Source: Pseudomonas sp. PDM18 (lineage in GTDB: Bacteria; Pseudomonadota; Gammaproteobacteria; Pseudomonadales; Pseudomonadaceae). From it: DNA of 64,000 bases. Of the stretch, positions 34,893-44,160 are shown in pieces (position 1 is the stretch's first letter; the number at the start of each line of letters is the position of its first letter). Location of the stretch: contig NZ_JACVBX010000014.1 in assembly GCF_014852585.1 (NCBI RefSeq), positions 62,001-126,000 of the forward strand, read 5' to 3'. Below the pieces are notes generated by a model. It was not told the DNA's origin. It saw nothing but the letters and a program-made list of their open reading frames with translations, and searched no databases. The translations under genes and the position numbers were made by a program.

Positions 34893-36785
34893 TCACCGTC
34901 CCGGGCAGATGGCCTGGTCCATGTCGCCAAGGGCGTAGCCATCCTGTTGCGGCATGAGGAACTTGCCGACCAGCAACGGCCGGCCGATCCTTCCGGCATA
35001 GCGATCCATCCCGGAGCTCGATGCACCGACGTAGGTCGGCTGCGTCATCGCTTCGACCGTTGCCACGCGCGGCATGGGCTGGTCGGCGGTCAAAGCCGTC
35101 TTGCCGTTGACGTAGATCACCAGCTTGCCTTCCTCCTTGCCCGGGAAGGGGAAAGTCGAGACCGGCTTGATGTTGAAAGTGGTCACTACGGCGTTACAAC
35201 CTTCCCGCCAGTTCACCGGGCTACCCTCGAAGCGGCTGCCGCCGTGAGTCACCACCAGACGGCCCCGCTCCAGGACGAGGCTCCAGAGGCCAGGCTGTTC
35301 CACAAGTACCTGGCGCCCCATGCCGACACTGCGGATAGCTCCCAGACCGAGGCTATAGCCGCCGAACACGGGCGAACGCTGATAGTCCCGTCCGCTCAGA
35401 TAAGCCGGTGCCGCGCCTTCGGCAGGGTGCCACTCTAGGGGAACCGGGCGCGCGTGGCGCTCCCAACGGCGGATCAGATCGGAGGCCTCTTCCTTGCTGA
35501 AGGGCTTCAGCGTCGACAGGACGGTCTTCGCACCATCCACAGGGCCGGAAACCGAACGGCTCTCCAACTGCGAGAACAGGTTGCGATAGAACAGCCCTCG
35601 CCCCGGAATATGCCCGCCGTAAGTCATGCCCCATCTCATCACATCTGCCGCCCAGTACAGCTCGTCGACCTCGGGCAAGGGCGCGCCGGATTCAAGCTGC
35701 GGGGAAAGGTCGCGCCCGCTCAGTCCCGCAGGCGCCTTGCCGCCGACCATTCCGATCAGCGTCGGATAAAGATCGGTGATCCGCGAAATGCCGATCACGT
35801 CCCGGTCATTGGTGTGCCCCGGCCAGATCATCATCAGCGGAGCCCGCACGCCGCCCTCGAAATAAGTGGCCTTGGTGCCGGTCAGCGGATAATTACTGTC
35901 GCGCGCAATGTTCGGACTGCCGTTATCGCTGGTAAACACGATCAGGGTGTTGTCCAACTGTCCGCTGGCCTTGAGCGCGTCGAGCAATCGGGCAACGTTA
36001 TGGTCGAGTTGCTTGAGTACAGCGAGGTAGCGCCCCGCCTCGGTATCGGGAAACTGCTGGCGATAGGTTTGCGAAGGCTCGAAAGGATGGTGGGGCGATA
36101 GCAGCCAGAGATTGATGAACCAGGGCTTGCCCGCTACCTGCCCCTGGTCGATCAGCGAGATGGCCTGGTCGGTCAGCAGGTCGTCAAGGTGCCCCTTGTA
36201 CTGGATCGGCGGGCCGTCGTCGCGCTCCAGCCACGGATCATTGAAGGTGGGCTTGCGCCGGATCAGTTGCCCCTGAGCATCCGGGCCCTGCAGAACGAAA
36301 TGGTTGAGCATGCCGAACCAGTCATCGAAACCCTGGTGGTTCGGACGAATCTGCAGATACTCCAGCCCTTCTCCGACATGCCACTTGCCAAGATGGTGAG
36401 TGCTGTAACCCAGCGCACGCAGTGACTTGGGGAGGGTTTCCAGATCGGGTGAAAGCCCCAGGCCATCGGGCTCGAAGCCGATCCCAACCGGGTCCCGGCC
36501 GGTCATCAGCGCGGCGCGGCTGACCGAGCAGGTGCTATCGGTATAGTGCTGCCGGAAACGCAGCGACTGGCGGCTGAGCTGGTCCAGAGTAGGCGTCGGT
36601 GCCTGACCGTCTCCCCAGGAGGCGATGTCGTTGTTACCCAGGTCGTCGGCGAGGATGAAGAGAATATTGGGTTTCTCGGCTTGATCCTGAGCATTGCTCA
36701 CGGGGACCATGGCAAGCAGAATCAGCCAGGCAATGACAAGTCGGGTCGTGAGCGCAGACGCCGCTCGCGTGGAAAAGAACAACAT
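34893..36785 (-). CDS. Secreted sulfatase with atypical active-site motif
   Basis: A 630-residue alkaline-phosphatase-superfamily sulfatase. A signal peptide (LVIAWLILLAMVPVSNAQ) leads to metal-binding ILFILADDLG (Asp47, Asp48). The active-site box is CSVSRAALMTGRDP (Cys86, Arg90); it keeps Cys and Arg, but the usual Pro or Ala of CxPxR/CxAxR is Val88. GKWHVGE (134-140), LSPHHPFEP and FTSDNGSPN complete the site. The C-terminal third looks like a concanavalin-like sugar-binding domain. It should remove sulfate from a glycan or aryl ester in the periplasm or outside. It sits at the edge of a cluster with a sulfotransferase. Confidence 0.88.
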   Translation of the reverse strand: MLFFSTRAASALTTRLVIAWLILLAMVPVSNAQDQAEKPNILFILADDLGNNDIASWGDGQAPTPTLDQLSRQSLRFRQHYTDSTCSVSRAALMTGRDPVGIGFEPDGLGLSPDLETLPKSLRALGYSTHHLGKWHVGEGLEYLQIRPNHQGFDDWFGMLNHFVLQGPDAQGQLIRRKPTFNDPWLERDDGPPIQYKGHLDDLLTDQAISLIDQGQVAGKPWFINLWLLSPHHPFEPSQTYRQQFPDTEAGRYLAVLKQLDHNVARLLDALKASGQLDNTLIVFTSDNGSPNIARDSNYPLTGTKATYFEGGVRAPLMMIWPGHTNDRDVIGISRITDLYPTLIGMVGGKAPAGLSGRDLSPQLESGAPLPEVDELYWAADVMRWGMTYGGHIPGRGLFYRNLFSQLESRSVSGPVDGAKTVLSTLKPFSKEEASDLIRRWERHARPVPLEWHPAEGAAPAYLSGRDYQRSPVFGGYSLGLGAIRSVGMGRQVLVEQPGLWSLVLERGRLVVTHGGSRFEGSPVNWREGCNAVVTTFNIKPVSTFPFPGKEEGKLVIYVNGKTALTADQPMPRVATVEAMTQPTYVGASSSGMDRYAGRIGRPLLVGKFLMPQQDGYALGDMDQAICPGR

Positions 36786-36803
36786 TCAGTGAATCCCCGA
36801 AAA

Positions 36804-37595
36804 ATGCTTAAGAATCTTTTCGCGCCAAAGAGCAACGGCAATATCAGCGCCCCATCCCATGGACTGCTGCTGGATTATCGCGCGCTGATGGCCGGGGTTG
36901 CCGACCAGGCACCGCACTATGCGGGCAATGCCCCCTTCCCGCATATCGTCATCGACAACTTTCTCCCGCCCGCCACCTTCTCCAGGCTGCTCGAAGAGTA
37001 CCCGCACGACCAGGCCGATCCGCTGTGGAACAATGCGACCCACACCGACAAGGCCAGCGGCGAGTACGTGCAGAAGGACAAGCGCAATATCCGCGATCCC
37101 CTGCGCATGCCGCCGACCTATCGTCAGCTGTTCTGGGAGCTCAACTCCCACGGTTTCCTCGACTACTTGTCGCAGCTCAGTGGCATCGCCAACCTGATCC
37201 CTGACCCGAACCTGCGTGGTGCCGGGATTCACCAGATCGCCCGCGGCGGATTCCTCAAGGTGCACACCGACTTCGCCACTCACCGGGATTTCGGCCTGGA
37301 CCGCCGACTGAACGTGCTGATCTACCTGAACGAAGAGTGGCCCGACAGCTATGGCGGCCACCTCGAGCTCTGGGACACGGAGATGGCCGGCCCCCCTCGG
37401 CGTGTGCTGCCGATCGCCAACCGCTGTGTGGTATTCAGCACGACCGCCAGCTCGTTCCATGGGCACCCACATCCCCTCACCTGCCCGGAGGACGTCTATC
37501 GCCGCTCCCTGGCACTGTACTACTACACCAACGGCCGCCCCGAAGGCGAAGCTCAACCCGGCTTCGCCACCCACTGGCGTGATGTTCCCGCCTGA
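36804..37595 (+). CDS. 2OG-Fe(II) oxygenase
   Basis: A 263-residue cytoplasmic protein with the prolyl-4-hydroxylase-like double-stranded beta helix. Iron ligands are visible as His154 and Asp156 (LKVHTDFATH) and a distal His219 (SSFHGHPHPL). An arginine at about 233-234 is expected to bind 2-oxoglutarate. FPHIVIDNFLPPATFSRLLE is typical of the family's N-terminus. It probably hydroxylates a sugar, lipid or protein linked to the glycan. The ATG at 36804 is assumed; GTG at 36789 is also possible, and neither has a strong ribosome binding site. It is divergent from the sulfatase with under 20 bp between starts. Confidence 0.82.
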   Translation: MLKNLFAPKSNGNISAPSHGLLLDYRALMAGVADQAPHYAGNAPFPHIVIDNFLPPATFSRLLEEYPHDQADPLWNNATHTDKASGEYVQKDKRNIRDPLRMPPTYRQLFWELNSHGFLDYLSQLSGIANLIPDPNLRGAGIHQIARGGFLKVHTDFATHRDFGLDRRLNVLIYLNEEWPDSYGGHLELWDTEMAGPPRRVLPIANRCVVFSTTASSFHGHPHPLTCPEDVYRRSLALYYYTNGRPEGEAQPGFATHWRDVPA

Positions 37596-37601
37596 CTGCA
37601 A

Positions 37602-38759
37602 TCAGGCGTCAGCGGCACGACGCGCCCAGGGGGCGCGTCCAGAATAGGTCGCCAGGTGCGACTTCAGACGCAGGAAGGGCATCTCTACCAGTCGATAGCT
37701 CAGCCATGCCAGGGCCCAGGACAACACCAGGCTCAAGGCAATGCGCATCAGGTAGACGTCGGCATTCGCGTCCAGCGTCAAGCCGGTAGCTTTCAATGGA
37801 TACAGGCAATAGAACTGCACCGGCACATGGATCAGGTAGAGCGAGTAGGAAATCCGTCCAAAATGATCGGCCAGCGGATTGACCAGCATCGCCTTGATCC
37901 GCCAGCTCAGCGCCAGCAACCCGAGCATCACGCCGCCCCAGAGCAACGACTCGATGTTGTGGTACATCGGCAAGGCTTGCAGGGCATTGCGCTCTCCGCT
38001 CAGGGAAAACCACAACCACAGGCGCACCAGCCCCAGCAGGCAGGCCGTCAGCAGGCCGAAGGCCACGAAGGAGCGACGGCTCAACCAGGCGTATCCCGCG
38101 CTCAGGCTGAATCCGGCACAGAGCGCTCCCACCAGGAAAGCACCCGCGCGACCGAACAAGGAGTTCTCCCAGGGATTGGTCGGCGACAGCCAGCCCGGCG
38201 AATGGAACAGGTAGACGTGGGCCGCGGCCCAGGCCAGCAGCGCGCCTCCCACCAGCCAGCGCCCGGCGCGAAAGCGCACTAACCACATGACCCAGGGCAG
38301 CAACAGGTAAAACTGGATCTCGGTACACAGCGACCACCAGGGCACGCTGAAGGGGAAGGCCTGGAAACCTATCGGGATGAACAGCAGAGCCTTGAGCGCG
38401 ACCACCTTCTGCGTCATGAACCAGGCCAGCAGCACTGCCGCGTAATAAAGCGGCACGATGCGGAAGAAACGTGCCGAGTAGAAGCGCCGGATGCTCACCT
38501 GCTGTCCGTTTCGCAACCCCTGCAGAAACGGCCGCGCCAACAGGAACCCGCTGAGCACGAAGAACAGGGTGACGCCGGTATTTCCGCCCCCCAGCAGGGT
38601 AACCCAGGCAGGGTTGTCCGGGCGCCCTGCCAGGCCGAGGACTCCAAAGTAGTGGAAGCCCACCACCAGGAGAATCGCCCAGCCCCGCAGCGACTCCAGC
38701 TCTGGCAGGTAGCTGCCCGGCTGGCGCAGGCCGGCAGGAGAGTCGGAGCGCTCGCTCAT
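37602..38759 (-). CDS. Membrane acyltransferase (family 3) A
   Basis: A 385-residue protein with about ten membrane helices. The acyltransferase-3 signature is present: LESLRGWAILLVVGFHYFGV with the catalytic-type His, GNTGVTLFFVLSGFLLARPF, RFYSARFFRIVPLYYAAVLL and GRISYSLYLIHVPVQF. Such proteins O-acetylate surface sugars or lipopolysaccharide. It lies 3 bp after the methyltransferase gene in a same-strand run of six. Confidence 0.92.
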   Translation of the reverse strand: MSERSDSPAGLRQPGSYLPELESLRGWAILLVVGFHYFGVLGLAGRPDNPAWVTLLGGGNTGVTLFFVLSGFLLARPFLQGLRNGQQVSIRRFYSARFFRIVPLYYAAVLLAWFMTQKVVALKALLFIPIGFQAFPFSVPWWSLCTEIQFYLLLPWVMWLVRFRAGRWLVGGALLAWAAAHVYLFHSPGWLSPTNPWENSLFGRAGAFLVGALCAGFSLSAGYAWLSRRSFVAFGLLTACLLGLVRLWLWFSLSGERNALQALPMYHNIESLLWGGVMLGLLALSWRIKAMLVNPLADHFGRISYSLYLIHVPVQFYCLYPLKATGLTLDANADVYLMRIALSLVLSWALAWLSYRLVEMPFLRLKSHLATYSGRAPWARRAADA

Positions 38760-38762
38760 GCC

Positions 38763-39518
38763 TCAGTTCGCCGGCTGCTGCTGGCCCTGGGTGAGGCGCT
38801 TGAGTTTGCGGGTGTTCTCCAGATGCTTGCTGGCATGCACGTAGAAAGCACGCAAACCGGCCCCCTCATCGGCCTTGGCGTCCTTGAACAGAAGCTTGAT
38901 CAGCGAGTGGTCATTGCTGCGATCGCCGCCGGGCTTGCGCAGCACGCCCAGGCCGAAGCCGTGGTTGAAGGTGAAGGTCTCGTGCTGGTCGCGGGTCTCG
39001 TCCCAGAACTTCCAGGCGCCGAAGTCCTGTACGCGGGCCATGACATCGTGGAACAGGATGATGCCGCCCGGTTTCACCTTGGGATACCAGTTGGCGAAGT
39101 CGGCGCTGACCGCCTCGTAGGTGTGGAAACCATCGATGTGCAGCAACTCGATGGTGTCGTCGTCGAAGTGCTTGAGGGCATCCTCGAAGAACATCCGCAT
39201 CAGGTAGGAGAAGCCGTGGTAGTTCTGGCGGTTATGGTTGTTCACCGCATTGAATACCGATTCGTCGTACTTGTCGGTGTGGGCATCGCCCTCGAAGGTG
39301 TCGACGGCGTAGCAGACGCCATCGATCTCGTTCTCCTTCATGGCCTGGCAGAAGGTGAAGTAGGACAGGCCCTTGTGCGTGCCCAGTTCCACCAGCAGCC
39401 TGGGTCGCAGCGCAGCCACTATGTCGTAGCCGAACGGCAGGTGGTCAATCCAAGTGCTGAAGACCATGTGCAGCGGCTCGAAGTGGCGCACCGATGGCGG
39501 CATATAAACAGAAGTCAT
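38763..39518 (-). CDS. Class I SAM-dependent methyltransferase
   Basis: A 251-residue Methyltransf_24-like enzyme. Motif I is LLVELGTHKGLSYFTFCQAM, followed by AVDTFEGDAHTDKYDE. LLHIDGFHTYEAVSADFANW with KPGGIILFHDV carries the Asp/His residues of metal-dependent O-methyltransferases. It is likely to methylate a sugar hydroxyl. Its ATG overlaps the stop of the next acyltransferase gene by 4 bp, showing translational coupling. Confidence 0.85.
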   Translation of the reverse strand: MTSVYMPPSVRHFEPLHMVFSTWIDHLPFGYDIVAALRPRLLVELGTHKGLSYFTFCQAMKENEIDGVCYAVDTFEGDAHTDKYDESVFNAVNNHNRQNYHGFSYLMRMFFEDALKHFDDDTIELLHIDGFHTYEAVSADFANWYPKVKPGGIILFHDVMARVQDFGAWKFWDETRDQHETFTFNHGFGLGVLRKPGGDRSNDHSLIKLLFKDAKADEGAGLRAFYVHASKHLENTRKLKRLTQGQQQPAN

Positions 39519-40600
39519 ACCGGCAAAGCCTCCGAATATTTAGTTTTAGAAGAGTACCGATTCTTCAGTGAGAGGACTGGTTTTTCGATCAGGCAGTAAC
39601 TCAGGTGGGCCAGCGCAAGCGCCAGCGCCAGGCCCAGAAGCAGCCTTGGCCAGACCGGTGCGCCGGCAGCATTGCCATATGACAGGCAAGCCACCAGCAC
39701 CGGCTGGTGAATCAGGTAGAGCGAATAGGAAATCCGCCCGAGATAGCGCAATGGTCGGCCGGGCAGACCACCGCCAAGGCCTGGCGTCGATAGCATCACC
39801 CAGGCTACGGCGCCCCAGAGCAGGCTTTCCGGAAGCACGATCCAAGGCTGCCGCCAGGAGAACTCGACGACACCGTGCTCTACGGTGATCTGCAGGAAGA
39901 TGGCCAGCACAACGACAAGCAGGAGCAACACACTTGCTCCTGAAGCGGTACTCAGCGTTGGCAGTCGTTGTTTGGTCAGTAGCCAGCCGATTCCCATGCC
40001 CAGCAGGAACACCGGCAGCTTCCCTGCCAGGGACAGGGCCCAGTAGATGTTGCCCAGCAGTCCGAAGGAAACCCAGCGCAAGGTGACAGCAATGAACAGC
40101 GCGAGCCAGATCAGCAGTGCGCCCGCGGCCAGCCGGCGATCAAATCCTAGTACCAGAAAGAACAGCGGCAGGAACAGGTAGAACTGGACCTCCGTGGCGA
40201 GGCTCCACCAGACATTGCTGAATACGCCAACGTCATAGCCCCAGGCGAGGAACACCATCGCAGCGGGCAGCTGCTCGTAACGCCCGGTGACCAGCACGGC
40301 CACCAGCACCGCCAGATAATACGGCGGAAGAATCCTCAGGGCCCGCTGCAAGGCGTAACGCTTCAGGTCCATTGTCCGGCGTTCGCTTAACGCCAGGAAA
40401 AAAGGGCGCGACACCAGAATTCCGCTGAGCAGGAAGAACAGGCTGACACCACTGTTCCCTGCATAGACGTAGGCCAGCCAGTAGCTGCCACCGGCAGGCG
40501 GGACGAAACCAAAGGCTGCGGTCACCCCGTGGTAGAGCACCACAAGCAGTATGGCGACACCGCGCAGGTCGTCGAGCACCGCAATCCTTGCGTCGGCCAT
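39515..40600 (-). CDS. Membrane acyltransferase (family 3) B
   Basis: A 361-residue paralogue of acyltransferase A, with about ten membrane helices. Signature segments are LDDLRGVAILLVVLYHGVTA, GNSGVSLFFLLSGILVSRPF, YALQRALRILPPYYLAVLVA and GRISYSLYLIHQPVLVA. Two family-3 enzymes in one cluster suggest acylation at two positions or with two acyl groups. Its base composition looks a little less GC-rich than the housekeeping genes around it. Confidence 0.92.
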   Translation of the reverse strand: MADARIAVLDDLRGVAILLVVLYHGVTAAFGFVPPAGGSYWLAYVYAGNSGVSLFFLLSGILVSRPFFLALSERRTMDLKRYALQRALRILPPYYLAVLVAVLVTGRYEQLPAAMVFLAWGYDVGVFSNVWWSLATEVQFYLFLPLFFLVLGFDRRLAAGALLIWLALFIAVTLRWVSFGLLGNIYWALSLAGKLPVFLLGMGIGWLLTKQRLPTLSTASGASVLLLLVVVLAIFLQITVEHGVVEFSWRQPWIVLPESLLWGAVAWVMLSTPGLGGGLPGRPLRYLGRISYSLYLIHQPVLVACLSYGNAAGAPVWPRLLLGLALALALAHLSYCLIEKPVLSLKNRYSSKTKYSEALPV

Positions 40601-40605
40601 GACAG

Positions 40606-41601
40606 TCAGCGCCTGGCCTCGGCGCTCTTCTGCAGATCATCCTGGAAGGGATGCTCACCGCGCGCCGCAAAGCGTCCGAATCGATCCTGCGCCCGCTCCG
40701 CCGAGCGTTGCAGATAGCGCTGTGCCGGCGCCTTCACCTTGCCCAGCAGAATCGGCTCGACCGTCGGCGAGCGGAAGGGCTCACCGAGCAGCTCGCACAG
40801 CTGCTCCTTCTGCAACTCCAGAATCCTATCGCGCCCGGTCACCTCCGACGTGGTCACGCCACCGTGCAACTGATGGAACGAGCCCTCACCCGCCAGCATG
40901 AACAGCTGGGTTCGCGGATGCACGGCCAGAGCGCGATAGATGAACAGATTGAGGGCCCCTCCACCGGGCATGTCGAAGCGTTCGTCTGCATTGCCGACTT
41001 CGGCCAGCCTCTGGGCGGAAACGAACAGGCAATTACACTCCATGAATGGCTGGAAGAATCCGTTGGGATTCGCGCCACTCCAGCAGGAAATCTCGAACAG
41101 CCGATAACCCTGGTTGCGCCAGTCGATCTTCTCCAGCAGCGCCCGCTCGGCATCCTCGCTGTAACCACGGCTGAGATGGAACTGCTGCTCATCCTCGCCA
41201 AGGTGGTAGCCCGGCACTACGACCAAGGCATCCTCATTCATGCGCAGGGCCATCAATGCATAGTGGAGCACTCCGGGAGTCACCATCCGCGCGCCGTCGA
41301 TCATCAGGCCGATGAAACTTCCCCGCGCCTGCGCAATACCGAAATTGATCGAGGGTGCCGGCGATACGCCCTGTTCATCGCGCAGGTAGTAGCGGAAGTT
41401 GCCGGGCAGGCGCGCGATGGCCTCGGCATCCATGTTCCGCTGTGAGCGGTTCTCCACCAGAATCACTTCGTAGTCGTCGGAATCGACGCCCTGCTGGTAG
41501 TCCGGTGCCAGGCTGAGCAAGGTATTGAACGCCTGGCGCGGCATGTCGTAGGCGATGACGATGATCGACAGCAGCGGACGCCGCTCATGTAACAGGCTCA
41601 T
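40606..41601 (-). CDS. GT2-like glycosyltransferase A
   Basis: A 331-residue GT-A-fold protein. It begins PLLSIIVIAYDMPRQAFNTL, the usual family 2 start, then has YEVILVENRSQ. The position where a DxD is expected reads LMIDGARM. The C-terminal half carries EGSFHQLHGGVTTSEV and VEPILLG, both shared with the neighbour. The acceptor and donor sugars cannot be predicted. Its 5' end overlaps the GT2 B stop by 4 bp. Confidence 0.82.
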   Translation of the reverse strand: MSLLHERRPLLSIIVIAYDMPRQAFNTLLSLAPDYQQGVDSDDYEVILVENRSQRNMDAEAIARLPGNFRYYLRDEQGVSPAPSINFGIAQARGSFIGLMIDGARMVTPGVLHYALMALRMNEDALVVVPGYHLGEDEQQFHLSRGYSEDAERALLEKIDWRNQGYRLFEISCWSGANPNGFFQPFMECNCLFVSAQRLAEVGNADERFDMPGGGALNLFIYRALAVHPRTQLFMLAGEGSFHQLHGGVTTSEVTGRDRILELQKEQLCELLGEPFRSPTVEPILLGKVKAPAQRYLQRSAERAQDRFGRFAARGEHPFQDDLQKSAEARR

Positions 41602-42521
41602 ACCGCCTGTACCCGGCTCAGCGAATGGTTGAGGAAGCGGAAGATGTGCGGGTGTGCCGAGCCCAGCAGGATCGGCTGCACGCTAGGCGGATTGCGGTTC
41701 TCGCCGCGGATCTGCTTGTCCTGCTCGTCAAGCAGCTTGTAGACGCGCTCGCGCTCCTCGCGCAGCGTGCCGGTGGTCACTCCGCCATGGAACTGGTGGA
41801 ACGAGCCCTCGCTGTAGAGCAGGTAGAACGGCGTATTCGGGTATTCCAGCAGACGCTTGTAGAGGTCCAGGTTGGCATTGCCGCCGCCGAAGTCGTTGTA
41901 GCGCGGATTCACCCCGCCCAGCGCCTTCCATTTGCGCATCGACATGCCGATGAAGTTGCTTTCGTAGTTGGCCTGGAAGAAGCCGCCCTGGCACGAGCCA
42001 CTGAGCACTGCGATGTCGAAGAGGCGGTAACCGTTGCTGGGCCACTCGATGCTCTGCAGCAGCACCTGTTCGGCATCTTCGTTGTAGCCCTCGTTCACCG
42101 CGACCTGCTGAAGTTTGTGGCCGATGTGGTAGCCAGGCACGGAGACCGCCGCCTCCGCATCGAGACGGAAAGCGTCCAAGGCATGACGCAGCACACCGGG
42201 CGAGAGCATGCGCGCGCCGTCGATCATGATCGCGACGTGACTGCCGCGGGCCTGAGCCGCGCCGAAGTTGATCGCGTGCACCGGCGTACGCTCGGTTTCG
42301 TTGCGATGGAAATAGCGCACGTTGCCTGCGTGCCGGGTGGCACGCTCGCGCCCCAGCAGCCGGTCGGAATGGTTCTCGACGACTATGACTTCATAGTCAC
42401 GCTCGTTCACACCATGCTGGTAGGCAGGGCTGAGCGACTGCAGCGTCTTCTCGGCCTGATCTGGCATCTTGTAGACAATGACCACGACGCTCAGACGCGG
42501 CGCGCGACGAAAGATGGGCAT
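41598..42521 (-). CDS. GT2-like glycosyltransferase B
   Basis: A 307-residue paralogue of GT2 A. Shared pieces are RLSVVVIVYKMPDQAEKTLQ, YEVIVVENHS, INFGAAQARGSHVAIMIDGA, EGSFHQFHGGVTTG and VQPILLG. As in A the metal-site word is IDGAR instead of DxD. Tandem duplication followed by divergence is the simple explanation. It may add a different residue of the same repeat or cap. Confidence 0.82.
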   Translation of the reverse strand: MPIFRRAPRLSVVVIVYKMPDQAEKTLQSLSPAYQHGVNERDYEVIVVENHSDRLLGRERATRHAGNVRYFHRNETERTPVHAINFGAAQARGSHVAIMIDGARMLSPGVLRHALDAFRLDAEAAVSVPGYHIGHKLQQVAVNEGYNEDAEQVLLQSIEWPSNGYRLFDIAVLSGSCQGGFFQANYESNFIGMSMRKWKALGGVNPRYNDFGGGNANLDLYKRLLEYPNTPFYLLYSEGSFHQFHGGVTTGTLREERERVYKLLDEQDKQIRGENRNPPSVQPILLGSAHPHIFRFLNHSLSRVQAV

Positions 42522-42536
42522 GACACAACCCCCGGA

Positions 42537-43274
42537 TCAGTGAGCGATGGCTTTGAGAGCCCGGTACATGGCATCCAGCTCGGGCGCGAGTGCCTCGTCG
42601 CCGTGCCGATGATGTTTGAGTTCGGAACTGAAGAAGCGCTCCGTGGCTGGCGGCTGCAGGCCAAAGCCACGCAGCACCTCGTCCAGCTGACGGTGCAGGC
42701 TTTCCTCGTCCTGGTCGAAGCACAGCACCGGGAATTTCACCCGTGCGTGCAGTTCGAGCAGACGGGCGTTGTAGGCCTTCCACAGGCCCAGGGCCTGTTC
42801 ACGCGGCATGCCGCCACGGGCCTGGAGGGAGTCGGCGACCGCCGAAGGGTGGCGGAAGATGCCGACAAAACGCAGCTGCGGGATGAGCTCCAGCCAGCCT
42901 TCGACGGCCAGGAGTGCGCGCGGGTCCTTGAACCCCCAGCGTTTCACACCGTCATAACCGTCGATCAGCTCGCGGGCAGCGACGTATTCGGCCTCGGTCC
43001 AGATCGGCGCCACGCTGGGCGGATTGTCCCAGGCATGGCCACGGGCGGCGAGCAACGCATCGTGGAACGCGACAATATCGCCGTTCTCGCGGTTGCCCTT
43101 CAGATTGTGGGGATTCCAGGTGCTGTGCTTGCCCAGCTCCAGGCCGGACTCCTGCAGGGAGCCAGTGAGGAAGCTGGTGCCGCTGCGGTGCATGCCAACC
43201 ACCATCAGCACTAGGTCTTCAGCGGGCTGGGGAGCTTTGCGGGAGGAACCGAACAAGACATCAAATAGGCGCAT
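42537..43274 (-). CDS. PAPS-dependent sulfotransferase family protein
   Basis: A 245-residue protein. The 5'-phosphosulfate-binding loop is MVVGMHRSGTSFLTGSL (about residues 24-40). The 3'-phosphate-binding segment is FVGIFRHPSAVADSLQARGG. WGFKDPRALL resembles the substrate-side helix. Such enzymes move sulfate from PAPS to sugars or other hydroxyls. It is the first gene of the minus-strand run and faces the exporter genes across a 122-bp gap. Sulfated glycans are rarely reported in Pseudomonas. Confidence 0.87.
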   Translation of the reverse strand: MRLFDVLFGSSRKAPQPAEDLVLMVVGMHRSGTSFLTGSLQESGLELGKHSTWNPHNLKGNRENGDIVAFHDALLAARGHAWDNPPSVAPIWTEAEYVAARELIDGYDGVKRWGFKDPRALLAVEGWLELIPQLRFVGIFRHPSAVADSLQARGGMPREQALGLWKAYNARLLELHARVKFPVLCFDQDEESLHRQLDEVLRGFGLQPPATERFFSSELKHHRHGDEALAPELDAMYRALKAIAH

Positions 43275-43396
43275 ACCAGCTCTTTTTTCTTATGTTTGGG
43301 CGATGATCCGCACAGATTGCGCCGCAATCGGCACGCAGGCTTGCTGCGACGCATTGTGTTTAAATACCCCACCCTTTTCAATCCAACAAGAAAGAC
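43275..43396. promoter_or_regulatory. Divergent promoter region of the glycan island
   Basis: This 122-bp gap between the sulfotransferase and the exporter permease is relatively AT-rich (TTTTTTCTTATG, TGTTTAAATACC). It must hold both promoters. No operator palindrome is evident. Confidence 0.5.
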
Positions 43397-44152
43397 ATGA
43401 AGCACAGGGACATCATTCTATTCGGCGTCTACAGCGACCTGCGCACCGAAGTGGCGCGGCGTTTCCTCGGATTCCTCTGGTGGATCCTCGAGCCCGTGAT
43501 GTACATGGGCGCCTTCTACATTGTCTTCGGCCTGGCCCTGGGCCACAGCCGTCCCGGCTATGTCCCGCTGCTGCTCAGCGGCATGGTCGCCTGGAAATGG
43601 TTCGATGGCTCGGTGCGCCAGGCCAGCAACGCCATCCAGGCGAACGCCGGCCTGATCCAGCAGATCCACGTGCCCAAATACGTGTTCGCGCTGATCCCGG
43701 TGCTGAGCAACACGTTCAAGTTTCTGATCATCCTCACCCTGCTGATCCTCTCGCTGCTGCTCGCCGGCTACCGCCCATCGGTGGAGTGGCTGGCTCTGCC
43801 GGTGCTGATCCTCAACCAGCTGCTGTTCATCATAGGCTTCGGCTTCCTGCTCGCCTCGGTATTGCCCTTCGTGCCGGACCTGCGCCAGGTGGTGGACAAC
43901 TTCCTGATGCTGATGATGTTCATGTCCGGGGTGTTCTTCAGCATCCACGAGATCCCCGCCTCCATGGCACCACTGCTGAATCTCAATCCGATGACGGTGA
44001 TGATCACCGCCTTCCGCGACGTGCTGCTGCACAACCAGTGGCCGACCTGGGGCGAACAACTCTACGTGCTGTCGGTCGCTGTCCCGTTCCTGTCCTTGGC
44101 GCTGTGGGTCCTGCACCGCAACGAGCGCAAGTACCCCAAGCTTCTGTTCTGA
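43397..44152 (+). CDS. wzm: ABC-2 type polysaccharide exporter, permease (Wzm-like)
   Basis: A 251-residue inner-membrane protein with six predicted helices. It begins with the short cytoplasmic segment typical of Wzm/KpsM (DLRTEVARRFLGFLWWILEP). MVAWKWFDGSVRQASNAIQANAGLIQQIHVPKYVF is the conserved loop of the family, read in pieces. It pairs with the ATPase 8 bp downstream. It exports a completed lipid-linked polysaccharide across the inner membrane. Confidence 0.92.
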   Translation: MKHRDIILFGVYSDLRTEVARRFLGFLWWILEPVMYMGAFYIVFGLALGHSRPGYVPLLLSGMVAWKWFDGSVRQASNAIQANAGLIQQIHVPKYVFALIPVLSNTFKFLIILTLLILSLLLAGYRPSVEWLALPVLILNQLLFIIGFGFLLASVLPFVPDLRQVVDNFLMLMMFMSGVFFSIHEIPASMAPLLNLNPMTVMITAFRDVLLHNQWPTWGEQLYVLSVAVPFLSLALWVLHRNERKYPKLLF

Positions 44153-44160
44153 GGTGATGC

